Of a DNA stretch of 64,000 bases, positions 45,656 to 54,138 are shown in pieces (within the stretch, counting starts at the first letter, position 1; each line of letters starts with the position of its first letter). The notes beneath the pieces are model-generated. The model did no database searches, was not told the DNA's origin, and was given only the letters and a program-made list of their open reading frames with translations. A program made the position numbers and the translations under genes. Source of the stretch: Pelobacter sp. (lineage in GTDB: Bacteria > Desulfobacterota > Desulfuromonadia > Geobacterales > Pseudopelobacteraceae). Where the stretch lies: positions 153,628-217,627 of the forward strand of contig JAVBXN010000012.1 of NCBI GenBank assembly GCA_030824515.1, written 5' to 3'.

Positions 45656-48142
45656 ATGAAAATCAATTTTGCGACATTGCTGTATTCCGCCTTAGTGTCA
45701 ATGAGCCTCATTGCGGCGTTGCCGGCCATTTCCCATGCCCAGACCCTGGACAAAGACACCGTCTGGCAGGGAGAAGTCAAGGTAAGTGAGGACATTCTCG
45801 TGCCGAAAGGGATCACACTCACGATCAGGCCCGGCACCTCCGTAAAGGTTGCGGTTGCAGAAAGCACTAAAACCGACCCGGAATACATGTCACCATTGAC
45901 TGAGATCACGATCCGCGGGACTCTCAGAGTTGAAGGGACTACGAAAGAGCCGGTCGCTTTTTCGGGAGAGAGCAACAAAACCGGCAATTGGGCGGGAATT
46001 GTGATCGACCGGGGCGTTGCCGTGATGAACAGTTTCAGCATCAAGAATGCGGAAACCGCCATCAATTCCCTGGACGGCAGCCTTAAGATGAATGGAGCCG
46101 TTATTCAGGACAACCGTTACGGCCTGGTACTTCAGGGAAGCAGAAGTGACACGCTGCAGGAAAATTCCCTGATAACCGGCAATGACTATGGAGTATTCAC
46201 TCTCCAGGGAGCTCTCCTTGTCACAAAATCATCCAGACTGTCCGGCAACCGAAAAAAGGACAGCTTCACCGCAACAGCAAAAGACCTCCCCTCCCCTCCC
46301 GGTTTCAAAGTATCCGAAAGCCAGCCGGTCAGCAGGCGCTACCAGGACGAGGTTTTCCGTGGCGACATGGTATGGCAGGGGCGCATAGAGGTGGCTGGAA
46401 CCATCCGGGTGCCGCAGGGAAGCAGGCTGATCATAATGCCGGGCACAATTGTCGAGTTTTTCAAGAAGGACACCAATGGCGACGGTATCGGCGAAAACGG
46501 ACTCATGATACAGGGGCGCCTGGTGGCAAAAGGAACCAAAGAAGAACCGATCGTGTTTCGCTCGGCGGAAAAAAACAAATCCATGGGAGACTGGGACTCT
46601 ATCAATATCATGGACAGCGCCATGGGACAGAACCTGATCGAGAACTGCCTGATCGAGCACGCCTACCGGGGACTCCACTTCCATTTCTCAAATGTCGCCG
46701 TATATGATTCGCATATCACCGAAAACTACCGTGGAATCCAGTTCCAGGAATCACAAGTGGATATGAAGGGCAACTATCTGTACGGCAATAAAAGCGGGGT
46801 TCAGGGGCGCGATTCCGACCTGCTGTTTACGACTAACACCCTGCAGAACAACTATGTGGGCGCCAACTTCTTCCGCACCACCATTAGCGCAAACGGGAAC
46901 AGAATTGTAAACAACTGGAAAGAAGGGCTGAGAATCCGCGAAGGCGTCTCCACATTACGGGAGAATCTGATCGACGGCAACCGCCAGGGGCTATTGCTGG
47001 CCGACATGTTTTATGGTTCCTACAACAGTAACAGCTTCACCAACAATATCGAAACCGGGCTCGCGGTCAGGAATGCGGATAATATTGAGGTATCCGATAA
47101 TGCTATTGCCTCAAACGGAATCACCGGGCTGAATGTTCAGGACTCCAGGTTCCTCGTTAAAGGCAATCAGATTACCGACAATGCCGAACGCGGCATCGGC
47201 GTTCAGTCATTTGACGGCCTGATTACGGAGAATAACCTTGCCGCGAACGGAATCTATGCCATTGACCTGGATGGTTCGGGTAACTTGGCCGCTCCTGCCA
47301 ACTGGTGGGGAACAGATGACCCCTCCAAGGTAATCCTTGATAAGAGAAGAGAGTCATCCAGGGGCAGCGTCTTCCACGAAAAAGCTTACAACAAACCGCT
47401 CCGGTTCACCTGGCCGTTACAAATGATATCTTCGGATACAACCTGGCGTGGAGAAATAATCATCAACGTCAATACATCCGTGATGAATAATGCAATCCTG
47501 AATATTGCACCTGGAACCATGGTCAGGTTTGCACGCGACACCGGCTTGTTGATTAAAGGCAGGATGCTTGCAGAGGGAAAACCGCGGCAGAGAATCGTCT
47601 TCACATCGCTTGACAAGAAAGCGGCTTCGGAGTGGGATGAAATCCAGCTCGAATATGCTACCGGAAGCGTGATTTCCAACTGTGTGTTCGAATATGCAAA
47701 CTGGGGGCTTCACAGCCACTTCACCAACCTGACCATTTCAGACAGCCTTTTCACCAACAACTTCGGTGGCATGAGATTCAGAAGCGGTCCAGTTGTGATA
47801 AAAAGATCCGTTTTCGAGCACAATTCGATCGGCATCAGGTCTTATATCGGCAATGCTGTCATCAGGGACAACGTCATCACCAAAAATGAAACCGGCATTT
47901 TCGTCAGGGAAAAGGGTGGCGGGCTGTCAATCACCCGCAACAACATATTCGATAACAGCAATTACAACATCAGGGTGGGAGACTTCAACAACGAAGACGT
48001 GCCGGCACGGGACAACTGGTGGGGCAGCAGTGAACCGCTTGCCACACTTTTTGACGGCAGGAGCGAACCGGGAATCGGCAATGTGCTCTTCGAACCGTTC
48101 AGCAGGGAGCCGTTCAGGACCGGCGCGGGGGCATCTCCATGA
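45656..48142 (+). CDS. Exported right-handed parallel beta-helix (NosD/PbH1-like) protein, triplicated
   Basis: An 828-residue secreted protein with a signal peptide (start MKINFATLLYSALVSM, cleavage near SHAQ). Three modules each start with a strand pair ending in PGT (VWQGEVKV...IRPGTSVKV; VWQGRIEV...MPGTIVEF; TWRGEIII...IAPGTMVRF) at bases about 45758, 46366 and 47438. They continue in N-rich coils of parallel beta-helix, and two carry a closing NWWG motif. This fold suits carbohydrate or surface adhesion or metal-cofactor assembly (NosD). Start codon is chosen for the signal peptide; the ribosome site is weak. The frame is open from 45599. It heads the long plus-strand run. Confidence 0.82.
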   Translation: MKINFATLLYSALVSMSLIAALPAISHAQTLDKDTVWQGEVKVSEDILVPKGITLTIRPGTSVKVAVAESTKTDPEYMSPLTEITIRGTLRVEGTTKEPVAFSGESNKTGNWAGIVIDRGVAVMNSFSIKNAETAINSLDGSLKMNGAVIQDNRYGLVLQGSRSDTLQENSLITGNDYGVFTLQGALLVTKSSRLSGNRKKDSFTATAKDLPSPPGFKVSESQPVSRRYQDEVFRGDMVWQGRIEVAGTIRVPQGSRLIIMPGTIVEFFKKDTNGDGIGENGLMIQGRLVAKGTKEEPIVFRSAEKNKSMGDWDSINIMDSAMGQNLIENCLIEHAYRGLHFHFSNVAVYDSHITENYRGIQFQESQVDMKGNYLYGNKSGVQGRDSDLLFTTNTLQNNYVGANFFRTTISANGNRIVNNWKEGLRIREGVSTLRENLIDGNRQGLLLADMFYGSYNSNSFTNNIETGLAVRNADNIEVSDNAIASNGITGLNVQDSRFLVKGNQITDNAERGIGVQSFDGLITENNLAANGIYAIDLDGSGNLAAPANWWGTDDPSKVILDKRRESSRGSVFHEKAYNKPLRFTWPLQMISSDTTWRGEIIINVNTSVMNNAILNIAPGTMVRFARDTGLLIKGRMLAEGKPRQRIVFTSLDKKAASEWDEIQLEYATGSVISNCVFEYANWGLHSHFTNLTISDSLFTNNFGGMRFRSGPVVIKRSVFEHNSIGIRSYIGNAVIRDNVITKNETGIFVREKGGGLSITRNNIFDNSNYNIRVGDFNNEDVPARDNWWGSSEPLATLFDGRSEPGIGNVLFEPFSREPFRTGAGASP

Positions 48143-48822
48143 AACCTTTGAATTTTACGCTGCTGTCGCTGATATTTGTTTTTTTCCTGTCTGACGCATT
48201 CGCCGAAAGTGCAGCTCTTAAAGCGGGTATCAAGGATATCAACGGCAAACCGGTTGCGGGCGTCAAATTATTCCTGTACGAAAGCACAAATGTGCGCAAG
48301 CCGGCCGATTTTATATCAGTACAGTCCGACGAACGTGGCCGGACCGTGATAGCCGCGCCGAAAGGGCGATACTGGGCGGTTGCCAGGCTGAAAAAGGATG
48401 CGCTGTACGGTCCGCTGATGCCGGGTGACAAACACTCCGGTGAACCTGTCGAGATTGACTTATCCGAAAACACGGAAATCGATTTTATTGTGGCGGATAT
48501 ACTGGAGATCGGGCAGAAGAAGCGAACCAACAACCTTGATACGGTCAGGGTTCGGGGGCGAATACTTGACAAGGACGGCAAGCCGGTTGTAAATGCCTAT
48601 GCCTATGCACACGGCACGAAGGAAATCGAATATATCCCGGAATACCTCTCGACCCGGACTGATGAAAATGGCAACTACACTCTTTATCTTCCGTCCGGTG
48701 GAAGTTTTTTTGTAGGCAGCGCACTTAAATTCCCGCCGCCAGCACCGGTGCTGCTCAAGGAGTTTGTTCCTGATGCCACAAAATCAGATATTGTCACGGA
48801 TATTCAATTAATAGTAAACTAA
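48139..48822 (+). CDS. Exported protein with two carboxypeptidase-regulatory-like (Ig-type) domains
   Basis: A 227-residue protein with a clear signal peptide (FVFFLSDAFA-ESA) and two CarboxypepD_reg-type repeats: GIKDINGKPVAGVKLFLYES and GRILDKDGKPVVNAYAYAHG, each followed by a DE-G turn (SDERGRT, TDENGNY). Such beta domains sit on surface or periplasmic proteins. The ATG overlaps the stop of the beta-helix gene (ATGA), so the two probably act together outside the cytoplasm. Function unknown. Confidence 0.8.
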   Translation: MKPLNFTLLSLIFVFFLSDAFAESAALKAGIKDINGKPVAGVKLFLYESTNVRKPADFISVQSDERGRTVIAAPKGRYWAVARLKKDALYGPLMPGDKHSGEPVEIDLSENTEIDFIVADILEIGQKKRTNNLDTVRVRGRILDKDGKPVVNAYAYAHGTKEIEYIPEYLSTRTDENGNYTLYLPSGGSFFVGSALKFPPPAPVLLKEFVPDATKSDIVTDIQLIVN

Positions 48823-48887
48823 AACGGTGTGTATTTAGAGAAGATCGCTATTTCATTCAGACCGTTGCAGACCAATGGGAGTTATTC

Positions 48888-49448
48888 ATGAAAAAAATCG
48901 TTTCACTGGTTATTCTCGTAACAGTTTTGGCAACCGTTCAAATATCATCAGCCTGTGTCGGAAAAACTATCCATCTGGGCATCTCCAACTCCGCCACTGA
49001 ACTCCTGCTGGCCGAAATGGCCTCACTGCTGATCACCGAGCGAACCGGATCCTCGGTGAAAGTTGACGTGTACAAGGACTCCAAGGAGCTCTACAGCGCC
49101 GTCAGGAAGGGCAATGTCAATGTAATAATCGAAAATCCCGGTCGTGCGCTTGAGGTTCTCGGCAAACAGAAACCGTCCGGATCATCTTCGTCATTTGATT
49201 ATGTGAAAAGCGAGTACCGCAAGAATCTGAACATGGTCTGGCTTGAGCCTATCGGAGGCAGCCAGCAATATGCTTCGGTGCTGACCGTGGATACACTGTC
49301 CAACTATCCGGCACTGCCGAAGCTGCTGAATAAACTTTCCGGCGTCCTGACTAACGACATCTACACAAAACTGCTGAAGTCGGTTGATTCATCCGATAAG
49401 ACCAGGAAGGTTGCCAAGGATTTTCTCAAGGGTAAGAAGCTGATATAA
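48888..49448 (+). CDS. Exported OpuAC/ProX-like substrate-binding protein, short
   Basis: A 186-residue exported protein with a signal peptide ending near ISSA-CVG. KTIHLGISNSATELLLAEMA resembles the start of glycine-betaine binding proteins (OpuAC/ProX), but the total length is well below the usual 270-300 residues; only one lobe plus a C-terminal helix region seems present. No permease or ATPase follows, so it may be a sensor or chaperone for the cluster and not a transporter part. GGGAG precedes the ATG. Confidence 0.7.
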   Translation: MKKIVSLVILVTVLATVQISSACVGKTIHLGISNSATELLLAEMASLLITERTGSSVKVDVYKDSKELYSAVRKGNVNVIIENPGRALEVLGKQKPSGSSSSFDYVKSEYRKNLNMVWLEPIGGSQQYASVLTVDTLSNYPALPKLLNKLSGVLTNDIYTKLLKSVDSSDKTRKVAKDFLKGKKLI

Positions 49449-49451
49449 TTG

Positions 49452-50372
49452 ATGACCCTGAGCGAGAAATTCAATAAACTGTTTGCCTGGGCAGCTTCGA
49501 CCGAATGTGCCGTGGTGCTGTTTCTGGCGGTAGCCGCGGTCGCCGTGCCCGGAACCTTTACCGAAGACAGAAGCATATATTCCAGCCCCCTGTTTTTGAT
49601 CCTGCTTGGCGCATTCGCACTCAACCTGCTGCTTTGTACCATCAAGAGACGTAACAGCATATCAAAAGCCGTCCTGATCATGCACTCCGGAGTACTGATG
49701 ACCCTGGCCGGCTGCATAGCGACTTCCTTCGGCTATGTGGCCACCGTCAACATCTATGAAGGCACCTCGGCAAGCAGGTTTTACCGGTGGGACAAGAAAG
49801 AAGACGTGAATCTGGGCTTTGATCTGCTGGTAAAAAAGATAAATACGGAGTTTTATCCGATACCGATCAAGGTGGGCGTTCTAAAGGGGCGACAGAAAGA
49901 CAAACTGTTCGTTCTCAAGACTGGTGAGGATTTCGAGTACGACGGTTACCGAATCAAGGCGGAATCACTGGAACCGGTCACGGAACATCTGAAACTGGTT
50001 GTATATCAAGGGAGCGCCAGGATCGGCAGCTACAACACGTCAGGTATTTCAGACCTCCCGCCCGGTTTTCCATACACCTTCGCTCTGGTAGCCTTTCAGA
50101 ATCCGCGCCTGAAGAGATTATGGGTGGATCTGGACATAATCAGCAATTCGGCAAGGATTGCCGGCGGAACATCCGAAGTTAACGGCCCTTTCCAATGGGG
50201 AGGACTCTATTTTTACAACACGCAAGTCGAAAAAGATCCCAGCGGCTTACCTTATGCAGGCATCCAGATCGTTCGTGACCCGGGCCGTCCGGTTGTTTTT
50301 GCCGGCTTCGCGGTAATGGGACTGGGATCATTTCTATCATTCAAGCGGCGCTTTTCAAGGAAGACCCAATGA
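49452..50372 (+). CDS. ResB-like cytochrome c biogenesis membrane protein
   Basis: A 306-residue membrane protein resembling the ResB/CcsB family, which handles haem delivery to apocytochromes. Helices occur at about 15-33 (AVVLFLAVAAVAVPGTF), 44-61, 73-95 (IMHSGVLMTLAGCIATSFGY) and 280-298, with a periplasmic domain of 185 residues between. It is shorter than full ResB (about 450). A CcsA/ResC partner is not in the window. It may insert a cofactor in the same system as the radical SAM genes; this is inference. Confidence 0.78.
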   Translation: MTLSEKFNKLFAWAASTECAVVLFLAVAAVAVPGTFTEDRSIYSSPLFLILLGAFALNLLLCTIKRRNSISKAVLIMHSGVLMTLAGCIATSFGYVATVNIYEGTSASRFYRWDKKEDVNLGFDLLVKKINTEFYPIPIKVGVLKGRQKDKLFVLKTGEDFEYDGYRIKAESLEPVTEHLKLVVYQGSARIGSYNTSGISDLPPGFPYTFALVAFQNPRLKRLWVDLDIISNSARIAGGTSEVNGPFQWGGLYFYNTQVEKDPSGLPYAGIQIVRDPGRPVVFAGFAVMGLGSFLSFKRRFSRKTQ

Positions 50373-50482
50373 CAGACAAAACCTCTACCGGTATCTCAAA
50401 CATACCGACTGCTTCAACAGTACGCGTAATCACCGGCTCCCCGATTTCGGGAATTGGCGATAGTGTGGCCACATGTTCCTGA
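50369..50482 (+). CDS. Small ORF, 37 residues, unknown
   Basis: ATG at 50369 overlaps the ResB-like stop (ATGA), and its own TGA at 50480 lies inside the start of the permease gene. The product begins MTDKTSTGISNIPTAS and ends with GDSVATCS; it is Ser/Thr/Gly-rich with one Cys at residue 36. It has no ribosome site of its own. Its position in the radical-SAM cluster makes a modified-peptide role thinkable, but a translational coupler between two genes is as likely. Confidence 0.4.
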   Translation: MTDKTSTGISNIPTASTVRVITGSPISGIGDSVATCS

Positions 50483-52374
50483 ACTTGTTCAAATCAAAAC
50501 CCAAGGATGAATGCCAGATACACGGAAGCCACGGCAGTCATGGCAACTGGATGCTGGCCGGTATGACCCTGGCGTCTCTGGCCCTGATGGTATGGCATCT
50601 GAAAGTCTACGGGCCAAGCGGACATGCGGTCACAACCGGCGAAGGATCAGATACGTTCACGGTCCTTCTTGGAAAAGAGATCTGGGATCTGCTGTTCAAC
50701 AAACACGGCATCATAGCTGAACTGCGCGATGTGCTGCCATACTTCATCGTGGGAGTTCTTCTCGCCGGTTACCTGCGTACTTTCAAGGTGGCCGTAAAAC
50801 TGCAGGCGACACTCAGAAAATACGGCATAGCGAGCGTATTCCTGGCGTCATTCATTGGTATAATTACCCCGCTGTGCGCCTGCGGCACCCTGACGACCGC
50901 GATCAGCCTGCTGTTCGCCGGCATCCCGCTGGCCCCGGTCATGTCCCTGATGGTCACGTCCCCGCTACTGAGCCCTTCAACCTACCTGATCACGCTTAAC
51001 GATCTCGGACCGGAATGGACCGCCATCAGGACAATCTCAGCCTATACGATGGGAGTTTTCGCCGGACTGGTCACATATTATATGAGCAAACGTCCCGGTT
51101 TCCAAAAAAACGACATTTTCATCGAAGGCGCCATCACCAGGGGCGATTTCCATGACGACGACTACCCGGATGAACGCCTCAGATGCAACTGCAGAAGGAA
51201 CTTCGGCAACCGGGTGGCGGTCAGCACCGGCAACAAGTTCCTGGTTTTCCTGGCCAAGTCATCGGAGATGCTCTGGACGGTCGGCAAGTACATCCTGGTC
51301 GGAGTCGTGGTCGGGGCGGTTGTCGAGCGCTATATGCCGACAAACTGGATCTATAATTTCTTCGGCCGCAAGGATCCGCTGAACATCGTCTGGATAACAC
51401 TGGCTTCGGTGCCGATGTTTCTTCACCAGGTCAGCGCCTCCAGCATACTCTCGCACATCAAAAGTGCCCTGGACGGCACGCTTGACGGCGGTGCGGCGCT
51501 GGCATTCATGATCGGCGGCCCGGTAACGGCAGTTCCGACCATGGTACTGTTCTGGACTTTCTTCAGGAAGAAGGTATTTGTACTGTACATGTTCGTCTGC
51601 CTCAGCGGCACCCTGCTGATAGCCTACACGTTCCAGTTCTTAATCTTCGTTCCGGGCGTTGACCTCGGCAATCCGCTGATGAAGAACGTCAGCTCCATTT
51701 CCGGAGGATCCTCTGCGGTAATCAGCAAGAGCGGTACCAATGCAAGAATGGTGATGGACCCGGCCGGCAAGGGGATCATCGCCACATACACCAACGACGT
51801 GGAAGGACACGGGGCGATTGTGTTCGACGCGTCCCCCACCCGCTTCAACAACGTATCGCCGAATGCTACCGACAACCGGAAATACATCCTCAATATCGCC
51901 GACTGGCTGGAACAGAGTGTAAATTCCCAGCCTCAAAAAAGCATCCTGGTCTACAGCCTTTCCGGAACAGCCCCGTTGGAGGCTACTCTGCCGGTGGAAC
52001 TTGCCAAGACGGGCTTCACCGTCAAAACCGCCGGCAGGAAAGATACACCAAGGATAACCGAGCGCCTGTTGGCAGACTACAGCCAAATATGGCTGTTCTT
52101 TGACGACTCCGGTCACACTGGATTAAGCAACGAGGAATTGACGCTGCTTGCCAGGCATAATGAAAAAAGCAAAGGCATGCTGATCGTGGCATCCGCCACA
52201 TCCAATGTAAATGCGGTTGAACAGCCGGCCAACAGCCTGGCCTCCCGTTACGGGATACACTTCGGAGGCAGCGCCAACAATGACGGGAAACTGGAAGTTT
52301 CGGTAGCCTCCAGCCTGCTGGGCCGTACTTCTGAACTGCTGGGCTCTTTACTAAAACTGGTGAACAAGGCTTGA
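50473..52374 (+). CDS. ArsP_1-type permease fused to a C-terminal DUF4350/GATase-like domain
   Basis: A 633-residue membrane protein. Residues about 25-390 show eight to nine helices and the permease motif IIGTPLCACGTLTTAIS-type (seen: ITPLCACGTLTTAIS), found in metal/metalloid or cation permeases of the ArsP_1 (PF03773) family. A cytoplasmic loop carries RLRCNCRRNF. The last 200 residues (ILVYSLSGTAPLEATLPVEL, IWLFFDDSGHTGLSNEEL, GMLIVASATSNVN) look like a flavodoxin/class I amidotransferase-type domain outside the membrane. The fused domain is uncommon. Substrate unknown; context suggests a metal, selenium or sulphur compound. Confidence 0.78.
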   Translation: MFLNLFKSKPKDECQIHGSHGSHGNWMLAGMTLASLALMVWHLKVYGPSGHAVTTGEGSDTFTVLLGKEIWDLLFNKHGIIAELRDVLPYFIVGVLLAGYLRTFKVAVKLQATLRKYGIASVFLASFIGIITPLCACGTLTTAISLLFAGIPLAPVMSLMVTSPLLSPSTYLITLNDLGPEWTAIRTISAYTMGVFAGLVTYYMSKRPGFQKNDIFIEGAITRGDFHDDDYPDERLRCNCRRNFGNRVAVSTGNKFLVFLAKSSEMLWTVGKYILVGVVVGAVVERYMPTNWIYNFFGRKDPLNIVWITLASVPMFLHQVSASSILSHIKSALDGTLDGGAALAFMIGGPVTAVPTMVLFWTFFRKKVFVLYMFVCLSGTLLIAYTFQFLIFVPGVDLGNPLMKNVSSISGGSSAVISKSGTNARMVMDPAGKGIIATYTNDVEGHGAIVFDASPTRFNNVSPNATDNRKYILNIADWLEQSVNSQPQKSILVYSLSGTAPLEATLPVELAKTGFTVKTAGRKDTPRITERLLADYSQIWLFFDDSGHTGLSNEELTLLARHNEKSKGMLIVASATSNVNAVEQPANSLASRYGIHFGGSANNDGKLEVSVASSLLGRTSELLGSLLKLVNKA

Positions 52375-52433
52375 CTAATATTAGGCAAAATCAACGCGTT
52401 TCGATGCGGTGACACTTAAAGCGGGAGGGTATT

Positions 52434-52754
52434 ATGAAAACTCAGGTATTCGATGTGAAGGACATCAAGAAATTTGATGATGCAAAACGGCACCACGAGA
52501 TCATCTGGTCCGACGACCATGCCAAGATCAGCCTGATCTGCATGAAACCGGGCCAGGAAATCATCACCCACACCCACCACGGCAGCCATATCTGGACCGT
52601 GATGGAAGGCACCGGCGAACTCGTCTCCGGGAAGCAGACCCGGACCATCTCCATGGGGCAGATCGTTGTTGTGCCGGCGTTTGAAGATCATGGCATCAGA
52701 AACCCATCAAGCGAGAACCTGGTGATCGCATCGATTACCGGCCAGGGCGATTAG
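52434..52754 (+). CDS. Small cupin-domain protein
   Basis: A 106-residue single cupin barrel. Motif 1 reads GQEIITHTHHGSHIWTVMEG (His ligands and Glu) and motif 2 VVVPAFEDHGIRN, so a metal site of three His and one Glu is likely. Cupins bind or sense small ligands or metal ions. GGGAGGGT precedes the ATG. It leads the PqqD/radical SAM group by 27 bases. Confidence 0.88.
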   Translation: MKTQVFDVKDIKKFDDAKRHHEIIWSDDHAKISLICMKPGQEIITHTHHGSHIWTVMEGTGELVSGKQTRTISMGQIVVVPAFEDHGIRNPSSENLVIASITGQGD

Positions 52755-52781
52755 TAAATTGATCGGTTCGAGGTGAAACAG

Positions 52782-53096
52782 ATGCAGAAGATTACACGCA
52801 ACCCGGACGTCATGTGGCGCGAGGAGTCCGATGCCACGCTCGAAGCGCAAAACGGTCTCGAACGTGGAGAAGATGTCGGCGATATCGGCACCGCAGTGCT
52901 TTTTTCCGGCGGCGCCATACTGTCGATCAATTTTCTCGGAACTGAAATATGGAAGCTTTGCGATGGACGCGACTTGGACGGCATCGTCGCTGAATTGCTG
53001 GAGCAATATGATGTGGAGCAGGAAGTGCTGCGCACCGACGTGCGCAGCTTTCTTGACGAACTTGTAAAAAAGGGATTTGTCACCAATGCAGAATGA
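52782..53096 (+). CDS. PqqD-family peptide-recognition protein (GeoRSP type)
   Basis: A 104-residue protein of the PqqD/RRE fold: EESDATLEAQNGLERGEDVG, ILSINFLGTEIWKLCDGRDL and VEQEVLRTDVRSFLDELVKK follow the PqqD pattern (strand-helix-LN-GTA/IW). PqqD proteins present a substrate peptide to a radical SAM enzyme. It lies directly before the radical SAM gene, whose start overlaps its stop. I recall the trio in Geobacter being named GeoRSP. I set the start at ATG 52782 for its GAGG; a GTG 9 bases earlier is possible. Confidence 0.85.
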   Translation: MQKITRNPDVMWREESDATLEAQNGLERGEDVGDIGTAVLFSGGAILSINFLGTEIWKLCDGRDLDGIVAELLEQYDVEQEVLRTDVRSFLDELVKKGFVTNAE

Positions 53097-54102
53097 AATC
53101 GTGCTGGAAGCTCCGCTGACCATCAATTGGGCCATTAACAACAGCTGCAACTTCGCCTGCCGCCACTGTTACAGCAGAAACGACACCCACGACGAACTGC
53201 CCCGCGACGTGCTATTTTCCTGCCTGGAAAAAGTCGCCAGGGCCGGTGTTCTTTCCGTCAACTTCGGTGGCGGGGAACCGTTGATGCATCCGCACCTGCT
53301 GGAAATAGCCTCCTTTGCCAAGGGATTGGGACTGCGAGTTTCCATGAACAGCAACGGCTGGCTGATTGACGAACAGATGGCGGTTACGCTGAAAACCGCC
53401 GGTTTCACCAAGGTCGGCATCAGTATCGACAGCCACCTGCCGGAAATCCACGACCGCTTCAGGGGCGTGCCCGGCAGCCATGCCCGTGCTACAGCTGCTC
53501 TCGGGCATCTGGCGGCGGCCGGCATCTCCACCTCGATCTCCACCGTGATCTGCCACATCAATAACAATACCATCGAAGAGCTGGTTGATCTTGCGCTGCA
53601 TAACGGGGCCGGGCAGCTCAATTTTCACAACTTCAAATGTTCCGGGCTGGGTCTTGCCAACAAGGACGAACTGGACCTGTCGCCGGAAGAGTGGAAGGTT
53701 TTCTACCGTGGCGCCCTGGCCGCAAAAGCGCGGGAGAAGGTCCTCGACATATCGCTTGATGATCCGATCATCGCGCTGCTGGGGGCCAGGGACACCGCCA
53801 GCATGGTCAAGGGGAGCGTCTGCGGGAAGCTGTCGTTGAACATCAAGTCCAACGGCGACATGACCCCCTGCGGTTTCATTCCGGTGGTAATCGGAAATAT
53901 CGCCAGGGACGACCTGCGCACGGTCTGGCGCGAATCGACCGTACTGGACAAGATGCGCAACAAGAAACCGACCGGAAAATGCTCCGGCTGCAGTAAATAC
54001 GAGGATTGCCTCGGCGGCTGCACAGCCCGGGCTCTGGCCCTGACCGGTGACATGAACAGCCCTGACCCACATTGCTGGGGCAACGATGAAGTTCCACACT
54101 GA
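53086..54102 (+). CDS. Radical SAM/SPASM maturase (GeoRSP type)
   Basis: A 338-residue iron-sulfur enzyme. The radical SAM site is CNFACRHC (Cys21, Cys25, Cys28), with GGGEPL next. A C-terminal SPASM domain holds further cysteines: CGKLSLNI, MTPCGF, and CSGCSKYEDCLGGC. This layout is that of peptide- or protein-modifying maturases such as PqqE, which act on a PqqD-bound peptide. The substrate is not identified here. Start ATG 53086 has GGGAT before it, and the gene begins inside the PqqD-like gene. Confidence 0.9.
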   Translation: MQNEIVLEAPLTINWAINNSCNFACRHCYSRNDTHDELPRDVLFSCLEKVARAGVLSVNFGGGEPLMHPHLLEIASFAKGLGLRVSMNSNGWLIDEQMAVTLKTAGFTKVGISIDSHLPEIHDRFRGVPGSHARATAALGHLAAAGISTSISTVICHINNNTIEELVDLALHNGAGQLNFHNFKCSGLGLANKDELDLSPEEWKVFYRGALAAKAREKVLDISLDDPIIALLGARDTASMVKGSVCGKLSLNIKSNGDMTPCGFIPVVIGNIARDDLRTVWRESTVLDKMRNKKPTGKCSGCSKYEDCLGGCTARALALTGDMNSPDPHCWGNDEVPH

Positions 54103-54138
54103 AACCGTACGGCGGTCGTTTTGATCAAAGGCATTTGA

